Positions 53,161 to 62,944 of a stretch of DNA of 64,000 bases are shown here, piece after piece. The notes under the pieces were generated by a model. That model saw only the letters and a list, made by a program, of their open reading frames with translations. It ran no database searches and was not told the DNA's origin. The first letter of the stretch is position 1. Every line of letters begins with the position of its first letter. Origin of the DNA: VGSG01 sp040756375 (lineage in GTDB: Bacteria > Desulfobacterota > Desulfomonilia > Desulfomonilales > Desulfomonilaceae); assembly GCA_040756375.1 (NCBI GenBank), contig JBFLZC010000006.1:62001-126000 (forward strand), written 5' to 3'. A program made the position numbers and the translations under genes.

Positions 53161-55911
53161 TCAACCGCGGTAGAAGGACTCTATGGCTGAGATCACATAA
53201 GCCTGCTGGGCTTCGGTCAGTTCAGGGTATATGGGAAGAGCCAGGACTTCATTACTGGCTTTTTCGCTGAGCGGGAAATCTCCCTGTCGGTATTGCCCCT
53301 TATCGAGACATTCCTGCACGTGCATGGCTTTTGGGTAATAAATTTCAGTTCCTATGCCTTTTTCCTTGAGAAATGCCTGCAAAGCGTCCCGGTCCTTCAC
53401 GCGAATTACATACTGATTGAAGATGTGCCGCTCCCGTATCACAGGCGGAGGTAAAACCCGTTTTTTCAATGTCTTGGAAGCTCTCAAACGCGTGGTGTAA
53501 AACGTTGCATTCGCTCGCCTCTTCTCGCTCCAATCGTCCAAGTATTTGAGTTTCACTCGAAGCACCGCGGCTTGCAGGGTATCGAGACGGAAATTCCCGC
53601 CCAGGAGTTTGTGGTGATACTTCGGTTGCGCACCCTGGTTCCTGAGCACCCGAAGTCGCTCAGCCAGCGCAGGATCGTTGGTGGTCACCATGCCCGCGTC
53701 CCCGAATGCTCCCAAATTCTTGGATGGGAAGAACGAAAAACAACCTACTGTGCCCATGCTTCCCGCGCGACGACCTTTGTATTCCGATCCTATGGCCTGC
53801 GCTGCATCTTCGATGATCGGGATCCCCTTTTTCGCCGCCAGAGCGAGTAAGGGGTCCATATCCGCACATTGGCCGAAGAGGTGCACCGGCATGATGGCCC
53901 GCGTCTTTCGCGTGATGCGCTTTGCGACTTTCGCAGGATCGATGTTGAACGTGTCAGGCTCGATGTCCGCGAACACCACCGTGGCCCCGACCCTCAATAT
54001 GGAGCCAACCGTCGCGAAAAACGTGAACGGACTGGTAATTACCTCATCACTAGGCCCGATGCCCAGAGCCATAAGGGAAATGAGCAGCGCATCGGTGCCG
54101 GAGGAAACTCCTACCGCGTGCCGACAATTGCAGTACTTGGCCACATCCTCTTCGAGGGCCTTAACCGCAGGCCCCATGATAAAGTACTGGCTGTCCACTA
54201 CCTCTTGGATGGCTTTGTCCACCTCGGGTTTGATCGAACGGTACTGCGCTTTGAGATCCAACAGCGGCACGCTCGTCACGGGCGCTTGCTCGTCCAACCG
54301 AGCAATGCCTCCTGAAGCGAGCCGTTCATAACGCTCCGCACACGCTGAGCACGACAACACTGCCCCAGGTGTATCTTCACCCTGGAGACGGTTGCCGCAC
54401 CGGCACATCCAGCCGACTCTCCGGGCCGGATTACCCACCATGAGCGCATGATCTTCCACGGAATCGGTAACAACTGCGCCTGCCCCTACAAAAGCGTACT
54501 GCCCGATGGTATTTCCGCAAATAAGCGTTGCGTTGGCCCCGATTGTCGCTCCCTTTTTCACCAGAGTGGGCCGCAGTTCCTTCATCCGGGGAATCTCGCA
54601 TCGCGGGTTGTACACGTTGGTAAAGACCATGGAAGGCCCGCAGAAGACGAAGTCCTCTAACGTGACCCCCTCATAGATCGAGACATTGTTCTGTATCTTG
54701 CAGCCGTTCCCGATTCGAACCCCTTTGCCGACGACCACATTTTGGCCGATATTGCAGTTCTCGCCTATTTGAGCGTCCTTCATCACATGCGAGAAATGCC
54801 AGATCTTCGTGCTCTTGCCGATGCGGGCCGGTTCGTCCACCAATGCAGTCTCGTGAGCAAAATAGTCTCTTGGTGTTGCAGGAGCCGCTACGACCGAAGG
54901 TCGGGGTGTTGCGGAGCCTTTCTTCATAGATTCGTAGCAACGCTCCAGAACTCGGAGTGTCCTGAGCCCTTCTTCTCCATCTGAACGAGGTCGGGATCTG
55001 GTCTTGATGCACTCCAGGAAGTGGGCGCATTCCAACCTGAGGGGCTCAGCCTCGACATAATCCACTCGCTCTTCCGGTCCTTTTACCGGTACGGGACGGC
55101 GCCCTCTCCACCGGAAGTTGTGATGAAAGAGCTTGAGCTTATGATCGGGGCTGGAATCCTCAAAAACAGCCATCTTCTCGTCCCCGATCACCACCAGGCG
55201 ATGCTCCTTGAACGGGTTCATCCACGAAACATAGATGTGGGCGCCCACGCCGTCGGAGAAGTCAAGAATGCTGATGGTTACGTCTTCTATGTCTCTCTGG
55301 AGATGGCAGTACCCAGACGCCCGAATGCCCGTGGGAAAGTCTTCTAACAAGTAGAGAATCATCGAGATGTCGTGGGGCGCAAAGCTCCAGAGGATGTTCT
55401 CTTCGCTCCGAACCTTACCCATGCTGAGTCGATTCGATTGAATGTAGTGGATCCTGCCGAGATCGCCATTGTGGATCAATTCTTTCAGCTTTATCACCGC
55501 AGGATGGTACAAGAGGATGTGGCCCACCATGAGAATCCTATTGTGTTTGGCCGCAAGCTCCACCAGGGTTTCGCCATCTTTGGAGTTCAAAGCCAGTGGC
55601 TTCTCCACCAGCACGTCTTTGCCTGCCTTGAGGCCCTTCGCAGCAAGCTCGTAGTGGGTCGCGGCAGGCGAGGCAATGACGATGCCCCGTATTGCAGGAT
55701 TGTCCAGGATTTCTTGGTAGGACTCTGTTCGCGCAACCTCCGGATACTGCGAGCCCATAAGGTGCAAGGTTTGAGGGTCCGCATCGCACAAGTGACTAAG
55801 CGCCCCCAATGCATGGAAATTGCGCACGTGATTCTGTCCCCAGTAACCGGTGCCCACAACGGCCACCTTCGGTGAGTCGCTCGGGGGGCTGCTTTTTGTT
55901 CGCCGTTTCAA
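53161..55911 (-). CDS. Triple fusion: Gfo/Idh oxidoreductase, hexapeptide acetyltransferase, DegT aminotransferase
   Basis: The protein has 916 residues. Residues about 13-335 form a Gfo/Idh/MocA oxidoreductase (VAVVGTGYWGQNHVRNF, LVEKPLAL). About 350-540 is a left-handed beta-helix acetyltransferase (IGENCNIGQNVVVGKGVRIG) with a CRCG...CSAC zinc knuckle, like WbpD/WlbB. About 545-916 is a DegT/DnrJ/EryC1 aminotransferase (SSGTDALLIS, PLP lysine in FFPSKNLGAFGDAG). This matches WbpB, WbpD and WbpE, which together make UDP-2,3-diacetamido-2,3-dideoxy-glucuronic acid for O-antigen. Catalytic order in the pathway is B, E, D; the fusion order is B, D, E. TTG 55911 preceded by GGAG is chosen. Confidence 0.88.
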   Translation of the reverse strand: MKRRTKSSPPSDSPKVAVVGTGYWGQNHVRNFHALGALSHLCDADPQTLHLMGSQYPEVARTESYQEILDNPAIRGIVIASPAATHYELAAKGLKAGKDVLVEKPLALNSKDGETLVELAAKHNRILMVGHILLYHPAVIKLKELIHNGDLGRIHYIQSNRLSMGKVRSEENILWSFAPHDISMILYLLEDFPTGIRASGYCHLQRDIEDVTISILDFSDGVGAHIYVSWMNPFKEHRLVVIGDEKMAVFEDSSPDHKLKLFHHNFRWRGRRPVPVKGPEERVDYVEAEPLRLECAHFLECIKTRSRPRSDGEEGLRTLRVLERCYESMKKGSATPRPSVVAAPATPRDYFAHETALVDEPARIGKSTKIWHFSHVMKDAQIGENCNIGQNVVVGKGVRIGNGCKIQNNVSIYEGVTLEDFVFCGPSMVFTNVYNPRCEIPRMKELRPTLVKKGATIGANATLICGNTIGQYAFVGAGAVVTDSVEDHALMVGNPARRVGWMCRCGNRLQGEDTPGAVLSCSACAERYERLASGGIARLDEQAPVTSVPLLDLKAQYRSIKPEVDKAIQEVVDSQYFIMGPAVKALEEDVAKYCNCRHAVGVSSGTDALLISLMALGIGPSDEVITSPFTFFATVGSILRVGATVVFADIEPDTFNIDPAKVAKRITRKTRAIMPVHLFGQCADMDPLLALAAKKGIPIIEDAAQAIGSEYKGRRAGSMGTVGCFSFFPSKNLGAFGDAGMVTTNDPALAERLRVLRNQGAQPKYHHKLLGGNFRLDTLQAAVLRVKLKYLDDWSEKRRANATFYTTRLRASKTLKKRVLPPPVIRERHIFNQYVIRVKDRDALQAFLKEKGIGTEIYYPKAMHVQECLDKGQYRQGDFPLSEKASNEVLALPIYPELTEAQQAYVISAIESFYRG

Positions 55912-56220
55912 TGTTGCTCCACTCGGTAATAGGTATAAAAAGAGGCACGAAACCGTACCTCGTGCACCTCGCGCTGACGGCCACAATTAATAGCCAGGCA
56001 AGATGCCTGGCCCACCATGCTCTGCCCCTTACGCCGGGGGCCGCGGTTTCTGCTCAGGAGAGCCGCTCCAATCTTACAAGAACAGGATGTTCCGTCAAGC
56101 GGGAAGATCTTCAGGGCTTTCAAAAAGGATTGTTTTGGCCGCAGGAGAAGTGCTATGGTCATGTTCCAATCCTGGTTGGCCTCCGACGACGGCGACCCAC
56201 CACACGGAAAAGGACCGGAT
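55912..56220. other. Intergenic between the fusion gene and phoU
   Basis: A short family C-like palindrome lies at about 55993-56022 (CCAGGCAAGATGCCTGG). No gene seen. Confidence 0.45.
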
Positions 56221-56901
56221 ATGAAGACCGCCACGCGCGTCAGGCTTGGGCGCAAGATCGAAAAGCTCAAAACCCAAGTGCTGGACCTGGCAACCCAGGT
56301 TGAGGAGGCCGTGCAGCTCGCGCTTAAGGCCGTCCGGCTTCGGGATGCGGACCTGGCGGCAAAGGTTATCGATGGTGACCTGGACATCGACCGGATGGAA
56401 GTAGATCTGGAAGAAGAATGCCTTGAGATTCTCGCGTTGCACCAACCTGTGGCGATCGATCTCCGATTCCTCATAGCAATGCTCAAGATCAATACGTTCC
56501 TGGAACGGATCGGGGACCTGGCCGTCAATATTGCGGAAACAGCCATATTCCTCGCGTCCACGGAGAGGATCGAGGTTCCCCACGAGTATTTCACCATGGC
56601 TGACCGGACCCAGAAAATGCTCGATAAGGCCCTGGGATCATTCATCAACGTGTCAGCGGACAGCGCCTTCGCTGTGCTCGCGGACGACGATGAAGTGGAC
56701 ATGATGAAGCACAAACTGCACAGCGATTTCGAAAAGAAGATCAAGGAAGACTCAGCTCACCATGGCGCGCTGATTCAGCTATTCCTCGTGTCTCGGAATC
56801 TGGAACGAATGGCAGACCAGGCTACCAACATTGCCGAAGAAGTTATATATATGATCACCGGCGAGATCGTGCGCCACGGACACGGTGGGAGACAGACATG
56901 A
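56221..56901 (+). CDS. phoU: Phosphate uptake regulator PhoU
   Basis: The 226-residue protein has both PhoU helical bundles: LGRKIEKLKTQVLDLATQVEEAV, PVAIDLRFLIAMLKINTFLERIGDLAVNIAE in the first, and ALIQLFLVSRNLERMADQATNIAEEVIYM in the second. The E-x-x-x-D metal motifs (ERIGD, ERMAD) are intact. PhoU controls Pst transport and PhoR/PhoB signalling. No pst genes are in the window, so it is away from the usual operon. Confidence 0.93.
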   Translation: MKTATRVRLGRKIEKLKTQVLDLATQVEEAVQLALKAVRLRDADLAAKVIDGDLDIDRMEVDLEEECLEILALHQPVAIDLRFLIAMLKINTFLERIGDLAVNIAETAIFLASTERIEVPHEYFTMADRTQKMLDKALGSFINVSADSAFAVLADDDEVDMMKHKLHSDFEKKIKEDSAHHGALIQLFLVSRNLERMADQATNIAEEVIYMITGEIVRHGHGGRQT

Positions 56902-57111
56902 ATTTTGAGCCGCTCCATGACTGTTCTCCTCGTCCGCGTTTGCCCCGAAAGGCCAGGCTATAGCCGAAATCATATGGAAGGTTCTTGGACTCCAGCCGAA
57001 ATTAGGAGCCCTCGTTAAGCTGATACCGGGCAAGGCGTCGGCCTCATCAGGGCTGTCAATTCCTCCTGCCCTAAAGCACGGGTAATCAGGGACACGTAGT
57101 ACAGCATCTCG

Positions 57112-57729
57112 ATGACCACAGTCATGTTTTTCAAAGGTCTTCTTATCGGACTGATCATGTGCGCCCCTGTGGGTCCGATCGGAATGATCTGCGCGCAACG
57201 AACCCTCGCGTACGGCGCGGCTGTCGGGATCGCGTCGGTACTGGGCGCGGCCACGGTGGACGGAGTGTACGCGGCTATAGCGGGGTTCGGCGTCAAGATC
57301 ATATCCGACTTCGTCGTATCCGAAGAAGCATGGCTGACGATCATCGGAGGAGTCATCCTCATCGCGCTTGGGCTACGAACAGGATTCAAACAGAGTCCTA
57401 CGCCACATGAGCGCCCCCAAGGAAAGAGCGTAGCGCGAGCATACGTCACTGCTTTTCTCTTCATGCTCACCAATCCGGTGCCCATGCTGATGTTTGCCGC
57501 AGTCTTCGCGGCCCTGGGATTAGACGGACGCGAAGGGGCTTATCTTGCCACCGGTACTTTTGTCCTGGGGGTCTTTGCCGGATCGTCTCTCTGGGCCCCT
57601 CTCCTGGTTATGACGTTGAGCATCTTCCACCCACAGTTAAGCCCCGGCCAGTTGAACATCGTGAACAAGATCGCCGGGGCCGTTATAGCCGGCTTTGGCG
57701 TCATTGTGCTCGCCGTTACGTTCTTCTGA
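57112..57729 (+). CDS. LysE/RhtB-family amino-acid exporter
   Basis: This 205-residue protein has six membrane segments, an N-terminal GLLIGLIMCAPVGPIGMICAQRTL (conserved LysE motif around APVGP) and a middle ARAYVTAFLFMLTNPVPMLMF (TNP motif). It exports an amino acid or related metabolite. It stands alone. Confidence 0.9.
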   Translation: MTTVMFFKGLLIGLIMCAPVGPIGMICAQRTLAYGAAVGIASVLGAATVDGVYAAIAGFGVKIISDFVVSEEAWLTIIGGVILIALGLRTGFKQSPTPHERPQGKSVARAYVTAFLFMLTNPVPMLMFAAVFAALGLDGREGAYLATGTFVLGVFAGSSLWAPLLVMTLSIFHPQLSPGQLNIVNKIAGAVIAGFGVIVLAVTFF

Positions 57730-57763
57730 GAAGCTACGCTATCAATGCTCAAGAAAGAAAAAA

Positions 57764-57794
57764 GCCATCCGCTTGTGCCGACGGACGGCCTTTT
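57764..57794. terminator. Rho-independent terminator
   Basis: GCCATCCG (57764-57771) pairs with CGGACGGC (57782-57789) with one mismatch, then TTTT. A run of A precedes it, so it may work in both directions, for the exporter gene and for the convergent RRM gene. Confidence 0.6.
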
Positions 57795-57903
57795 GTCAAC
57801 CCTTATTGCTCTTATTCAAACCGGTTGTAGACTGTCAGGGACAGCCAAAATCTCTCAGATCACTAAATCCTGGCATCAAGCGGATTGCCCACTCAGAGAG
57901 AAC

Positions 57904-58215
57904 TCACCCCATGGACTCCTCTTGGTCCCACGAACGTCTCCTGTTCTCTCGGCGTGCGCCCTGTTTCTTCGGCCGGGCTTCATTCACCTTGAGGCTTCGG
58001 CCCTGGAAATCCTTGGAATCCAGTTCCTCGATGGCTTTCATCCCCTCCTCCTTGCTCGCCATCTCCACGAAACCGAATCCCCGGGACCGACCGGTAAAGT
58101 GGTCTGAGATGATCTTCGCGGACTCCACTTTGCCGTAGGTCTCGAAGAGCTCTCTGAGTTGGTCCTCAGTCGCGTTAAAGGTCAGATTGCCGACATAGAT
58201 GTTAATCTCGCTCAT
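57904..58215 (-). CDS. RRM-domain RNA-binding protein
   Basis: This 103-residue protein is one RRM (RNP2 NIYVGNLTF, RNP1 SRGFGFVEM) with an Arg/Lys-rich tail (KKQGARRENRRR). These small bacterial proteins, like cyanobacterial Rbp, bind single-stranded RNA and are often induced in cold. ATG 58215 has GAAGGAGC at good spacing. Confidence 0.92.
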   Translation of the reverse strand: MSEINIYVGNLTFNATEDQLRELFETYGKVESAKIISDHFTGRSRGFGFVEMASKEEGMKAIEELDSKDFQGRSLKVNEARPKKQGARRENRRRSWDQEESMG

Positions 58216-58508
58216 TCCTCAGCTCCTTCTCAGAAAAAAAGCACACCAATCCCTATAGGACGGCGTGCGTTGCCAGGCCAATCATCACCCCCTGGAATGT
58301 GTCGAACGGGATATTCAGGATCGAGATCATCGCCGCGGGCGCCTATCACTCATACGCTTCCATCTTGCATCACGCCCGTGGTCCAAATCGGCGGGCAGAG
58401 CAAATACAAGCACGGAGTCTGCCTCTCGTGTACCGGATAAGCTCGGTCATGTCAAGGACTTTCGACGGTGGAACAATCGGCGGCGACTAACTGCGGAGCC
58501 CGCAACCT
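58216..58508. other. Intergenic, no gene seen
   Basis: No conserved open frame or repeat recognised. Confidence 0.4.
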
Positions 58509-59621
58509 TCATGAAGCCAGAGATTGGTACAAGGCACGTATCTCGTGTATTCCCTTGGAATATTCAAATTTCTCCACAAAAACTTCCCGCCCTGTGGCGC
58601 CTAAGCGGGCTCTGAGTGAGTCGTCTCTTCTCAAGTCGAGCACCCCCTGAGCAATCTCCTCGGGTTGGCCTGGCTTTATAAGTATTCCCGAAATTCGATC
58701 CTCTATCATTTCCGGAATACCTCCCACCGGAGTTGAGATCACCGGAACCCCGGCTCGAAGGGCTTCAATAATGGAAATAGGCATTCCCTCAATGTACGAG
58801 GGTAGTAGGAACAGGTCCGCTGTTCCCAGGAGCGCAGGCACACTGGATCGCTCGATCTCCGCCAACACCTTCACCCATCTCTCCAAGTTCTCGGTCCGAA
58901 CAATGTCCAGGATCTGGTTCATCTCTCCCGGATCTTCTTCTCCTCCGGCCAGCACGAATCGGATGGAATCGTCCTGAGCAGCCACCAACGGAGCCGCCTT
59001 AAGTATGTCAAAGACCCCTTTGCGCCAGCCCACCGAACCCACAAACAGGACCACGAAGTCTGCGTCGCCCAAGCCCAGTTCTTCTCGCGTGCGGAGGACC
59101 GCCTCTCGATCCGGCTGAGGCCGGTCATGGACAAAGTTCCGTACAACGGTGATTGGCTGGCTTAGCCCGATCCCACGCAGCTTCTCCGCCCATAGCGAAT
59201 AGAGAACCACAATGCAATGAGGTAGCGAAAGACCCCAGCGTATCAGGCGCCTTCGAGTCCGCGATGCGTTTGTATAAAAATAGTCCCAGTCAGTGCCGTG
59301 AAGGTGAAAGAGCACTTTGGCAGGTGTGAATCTCGCCAACAGCGCATACGCTGCGTTCCCGAGGAAACCCGACCCCGAACTCTGGATGTGCACCACATCA
59401 TACCTACGAACAATCGTCCGAACCAGGAATGCGATGAGCCACCAGATCCTAAATAGGCTACGGGTAAGGATCATCTGAGCCCATGGTGGATACGGAACGG
59501 GCCCGCTCAGGACATCGATCTCGTAATCTGTCGACAGCTCCGAATGGAGTATGTCCTCCATCACGGAAGCAATCCCCCCAAACGGAGGCGGCACAGGCCC
59601 GACCAGGAGAATTCGTTTCAT
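58509..59621 (-). CDS. Glycosyltransferase family 4
   Basis: The 370-residue GT-B enzyme has an N-terminal GPVPPPFGGIASVMEDIL (glycine loop) and a C-terminal nucleotide-sugar site: VLFVGSVGWRKGVFDIL, LLPSYIEGMPISIIEALRAGVPVISTPVGGIPEMI. It fits a surface-polysaccharide role, although it is more than 2 kb from the other glycan genes. ATG 59621 (just after an in-frame ATG at 59627) is used. Confidence 0.9.
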   Translation of the reverse strand: MKRILLVGPVPPPFGGIASVMEDILHSELSTDYEIDVLSGPVPYPPWAQMILTRSLFRIWWLIAFLVRTIVRRYDVVHIQSSGSGFLGNAAYALLARFTPAKVLFHLHGTDWDYFYTNASRTRRRLIRWGLSLPHCIVVLYSLWAEKLRGIGLSQPITVVRNFVHDRPQPDREAVLRTREELGLGDADFVVLFVGSVGWRKGVFDILKAAPLVAAQDDSIRFVLAGGEEDPGEMNQILDIVRTENLERWVKVLAEIERSSVPALLGTADLFLLPSYIEGMPISIIEALRAGVPVISTPVGGIPEMIEDRISGILIKPGQPEEIAQGVLDLRRDDSLRARLGATGREVFVEKFEYSKGIHEIRALYQSLAS

Positions 59622-60029
59622 GGGCATCCACGGGGCGCGAGCGAGTCTGCGAAGTCGGTCGTTGGCTACGCGTAACACCATTGGCCGATGCCGGCAATCA
59701 AAGAAGTTACGAGGGTCTATACACTAAGTAATGAGATTCATAAACACGGTGACATAAACGTGACAATCTCCATCCGCGATAGACAGGTTTTAGTTACATG
59801 GGTGCCCGGCCGGACCGGCTTGCCCAGCAGTGCTCGAGCCACGGGCAATGCAGTACCGCCGGCGGAACAGGCTTCGGTGGGACAGGCACTCTGCCTGTCA
59901 CGCCTTTGAAGAGAAGGATGACAGGCAGGATGCCTGTCCCACATGCAGCCACTTGCATGCTCCAAGTCTGCCGGCGTGAGTATCAAGAAAGACGAACTCG
60001 TACGAAACTTATAGCTCTTTAAGCCGTTT
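59622..60029. other. Intergenic with family C palindrome
   Basis: Family C copy at 59877-59942 (GTGGGACAGGCACTCTGCC and its inverse). No gene supported; open frames here have no recognisable protein pattern. Confidence 0.5.
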
Positions 60030-60326
60030 CTATCGGGCTCCACAGTCCAGGCCGAATCTGCGCACGATGCCGGTGTCACCGGCCACAATCTTAGCATCGT
60101 CTCGTTTCGAGTAAAGCCCGATGAAGTAGCGTGAGCCTGCTTCCCCCAGCCTGTGCGCCGCATACACTGCCAACGGCGATCCACCGCCTGCGTCCACTTC
60201 ATGGTGTTCGATTCGACCCTTGAAATCGTGCTTCTTGAGATAATCGATTGCCCGTTCTTGACTACTGAAGATGGCAATCGCGTCCTTTTCTCCCCCTCCG
60301 CTCTTTGTCACCACATAGACGAACAT
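60030..60326 (-). CDS. Small uncharacterised protein
   Basis: The protein has 98 residues. FVYVVTKSGGGEKDAIAIFSSQERAIDYLKKH resembles a ferredoxin-like beta-alpha-beta fold, with EHHEVD and a C-terminal FGLDCG. GGAGG before ATG 60326 supports translation. The family is not recognised; it may be a small regulatory or binding domain. Confidence 0.6.
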   Translation of the reverse strand: MFVYVVTKSGGGEKDAIAIFSSQERAIDYLKKHDFKGRIEHHEVDAGGGSPLAVYAAHRLGEAGSRYFIGLYSKRDDAKIVAGDTGIVRRFGLDCGAR

Positions 60327-60453
60327 CTCGGCACCTCCAAATCGTCCTACTATGACAGATGCAAATACGGTTAAAGCGTCGCGGGAGATTCACCGTATTT
60401 TAACATTTGGGGTGATATCGAATTCTTGAGGCACTCCTGGGTCCCATGTAACC

Positions 60454-60549
60454 GTAGGTCGGATTGCGTCCCGCGTTCTGCGCGGGACAAAATCCGACAC
60501 GATAGGCAGGCAAGGCCTGTCGGGGTTCGCAGGGCTCTACCCGACCTAC
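60454..60549. repeat. Family B palindromic repeat, copy 3
   Basis: GTAGGTCGGATTGCGTCCC to GCTCTACCCGACCTAC, with the same inner CGCGTTCTGCGCG stem pattern as copies 1 and 2. Confidence 0.75.
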
Positions 60550-60674
60550 CAATTCCCGTCGTACCTCTCGACAATCCTGGGTCTTGTGATTATATTGCGG
60601 TGAGGGAAAGCTCCGGCGGTCGGGCGATTGAGTGGCGCGCGCCTGGGTCAACCTAGTAGACAAGGTGAAGAGAT

Positions 60675-60860
60675 ATGTTTCAGCCTATCATCAAAGAGGA
60701 TAAGTGCTCAAACTGTAAGTCTTGTCTTCGTATATGCCCCAAGAATGTCTTCGAATCCGACGATGAAGAAGTGAAGATCACGAAACCTTACTACTGCACA
60801 GGCTGCGAATCCTGTGTGGAAGTTTGCCCGCTCAACGCCCTCAAGGTCGAAGAATACTGA
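60675..60860 (+). CDS. 2[4Fe-4S] ferredoxin
   Basis: This 61-residue protein has two cluster motifs: CSNCKSCLRICP and CTGCESCVEVCP. Each is CxxCxxCxxxCP, the standard low-potential ferredoxin. It carries electrons for anaerobic redox enzymes. A GAAGAG ribosome site precedes ATG 60675. No partner enzyme is adjacent. Confidence 0.96.
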   Translation: MFQPIIKEDKCSNCKSCLRICPKNVFESDDEEVKITKPYYCTGCESCVEVCPLNALKVEEY

Positions 60861-61132
60861 GTCCTCCAGAAAAGCGTCGTTTGGTGGGGTGATCGTGCGA
60901 TATTGGCCGGGCTCGGAGTGTCGTCCAACAGAAATAGCGGTCGTAACCATAGCCGGGTGCCCGTTTGTCATTCCTGCGGAATCGGCCGGTGTAATTCCTT
61001 TGGGGATTTCGGCCCCCACGGTTCCCGCGTTGACGGGGCGCGCGAGATAGTACGCGAGTACATAGTCGGCAGTCATTCTCCAGAATCACGATAGAGGCGA
61101 TTCACCGGGCTTCAACATACAACGAGGGCACA
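60861..61132. other. Intergenic, no gene seen
   Basis: No gene or clear promoter recognised. Confidence 0.4.
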
Positions 61133-62758
61133 TTGGCCGGAAGATTGTTCACCTTTTTCTTTGCCACGGGCGCCTCTTTCTACCTGTTGGTGGGATATAA
61201 TCGCTCCCCGACCTGGTATGAGGAAGGCCTCATGCTATACGGAGCCAGGGAGATCCTCAGTGGCGGGGTCATCTATGAGGATTTCTGGACGCTCTGGGGA
61301 CCGGGCCAATACTACTTTGTCGCCATGATGTTCAAGGCACTTGGTGCGTCGATCATGGCAGAGCGAGCGGCAACCTTGCTCACCATGTTGAGCCTCGGTT
61401 TGGTGATCTTTCTGGTGGCAAAGGAAGTGATGTCGCGTGGCCCCGCCTTCGCGGCAACGGGACTGAGCATCATCTGGCTCGGGCCGCTTCATGTATTTGG
61501 GAGCCCTGTCCCCGCCGCGCTGCTTCTCGCGCTGCTCAGCTATCTTGCAATCGCTAGGCAAATCTCCGGAAAGCCTCCCATGTGGCTTTTTGTAGCAGGG
61601 AGCCTTGCGGGCATGACTGCGCTTTTTCGGCAGGATGCGGGTATCTTGATTGCGTGCTGTGAGGCAGCGGTAATTGCATTACGGGCCCGGTTTACGACAG
61701 ACACCAACGGAGAAGACCGACAACACAAGGCTATTGCGCCGTGGATTGTCCCCGTCGCTCCGTATCTGCTCGGTGTCTTGGTCATCCTGGTGCCGGCAGG
61801 TGTTCTCCTCGTTTCATTCGTTTCCTTGAGCACGCTGGCTGATAACCTGTTCCTATTCCCACTAAAGGTTTATCGGTCAGTACGGTCTGTTTCCTATCCT
61901 TCCCTGGTACTGCCGATCCAAGGCCTGATCTCCGGTTCCCTTTCGTGGGGATCTTCCATAAACGAGTTTTCGAAGGCGCTCCTGTTCTTCTTTCCACCCT
62001 TGATGATCGCCTGCGGGGGCCTCGAACTACTTCTCTTGTGGCGGAGGGGAGTTAGTGAGTTGATGGTTCCAGCATTCTGGAAGCTGCTCCTTCTCCTCGC
62101 GATCAGTATGGCCTTGTTCGGAATGGCAATGGTTCGATCAGATTTCGGTCACGTCTGGCCAGCCATTGTCGCGGGCACCGTGCTTCTCTGCCTGCTGGGA
62201 GAACGGGTACGAGCCAGTTCTCGGCTTGGTCGCTGCTTTTGGCCGGTCGCGCTCATCATTTGTTTCGTCCTGTATAGTCGGCCGTTGGCAGGCTCGGCCA
62301 ATCTCTTCATGAATTGTTGGCTCAAACCAGCCCCACCTGTCTTCACTCTTGATGCTGCGAGCGGGATCTACAACAAGGAAGGAGCACCGTACGAGGACGC
62401 AGTGAGATACGTCATCGACCGCGTACCGCCGAATGAGAAGATCTTCGTAGGGCGGAGCCCATTCGATCAGGCTGACGGCGGTGATATGCTATTCTATTTC
62501 CTTGCGGGCCGGCAGAGCGCGACGAAGTACCATGTCATGCATTGCGGACTCACCAATACTGCCCCAATTCAGCAGCAAATCGTGAGCGATCTCGACTCGC
62601 ACAGAGTGAAATATACAGTCTTGGAGGACTCTCAGGACACCGGAGGTTGGACCTGCAAGACGTCAAAAGGACCCAAGATCCTTGACGACTACATCAAACT
62701 GGAATTCGAGCCTGTGAAGCGCTTCGGTCGATATGTAATATGGAGGCGTCGCGGATAA
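61133..62758 (+). CDS. Polytopic membrane glycosyltransferase-like protein
   Basis: The protein has 541 residues with about ten membrane segments. The first loop reads TWYEEGLMLYGAREILSGGVIYEDFWTLWGPGQYYFVA, the pattern of GT39-like (DUF2723-related) enzymes with acidic residues in the first loop. A C-terminal periplasmic domain (from about 405) follows. It probably uses polyprenyl-phosphate sugar. TTG 61133 has GAGGG at 61124-61128. This second GT-C-type protein may act with the surface glycan genes, but it is not in an operon with them. Confidence 0.75.
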   Translation: MAGRLFTFFFATGASFYLLVGYNRSPTWYEEGLMLYGAREILSGGVIYEDFWTLWGPGQYYFVAMMFKALGASIMAERAATLLTMLSLGLVIFLVAKEVMSRGPAFAATGLSIIWLGPLHVFGSPVPAALLLALLSYLAIARQISGKPPMWLFVAGSLAGMTALFRQDAGILIACCEAAVIALRARFTTDTNGEDRQHKAIAPWIVPVAPYLLGVLVILVPAGVLLVSFVSLSTLADNLFLFPLKVYRSVRSVSYPSLVLPIQGLISGSLSWGSSINEFSKALLFFFPPLMIACGGLELLLLWRRGVSELMVPAFWKLLLLLAISMALFGMAMVRSDFGHVWPAIVAGTVLLCLLGERVRASSRLGRCFWPVALIICFVLYSRPLAGSANLFMNCWLKPAPPVFTLDAASGIYNKEGAPYEDAVRYVIDRVPPNEKIFVGRSPFDQADGGDMLFYFLAGRQSATKYHVMHCGLTNTAPIQQQIVSDLDSHRVKYTVLEDSQDTGGWTCKTSKGPKILDDYIKLEFEPVKRFGRYVIWRRRG

Positions 62759-62944
62759 CTTCCTCCGCTGAGGTTGTCATGCAGCTTCATTCACTTCACT
62801 TCTTTGATGCCTGCATTCAGTAACCTCAACTTTTCCAAAAGACATGGTGGGACCTTCGCTCTCAGTCCATGCTCTGGTTCATGCCCATTGGGGTATTGTT
62901 TTTGGCGCCCTCCATGAATGCGTCCAAAGTTCGGATACAACGTG

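Noticed and set aside
55911..55986. Upstream ATG start of the fusion protein at 55986
   Set aside because: The added residues have no family similarity and the TTG at 55911 has a GGAG at suitable spacing.
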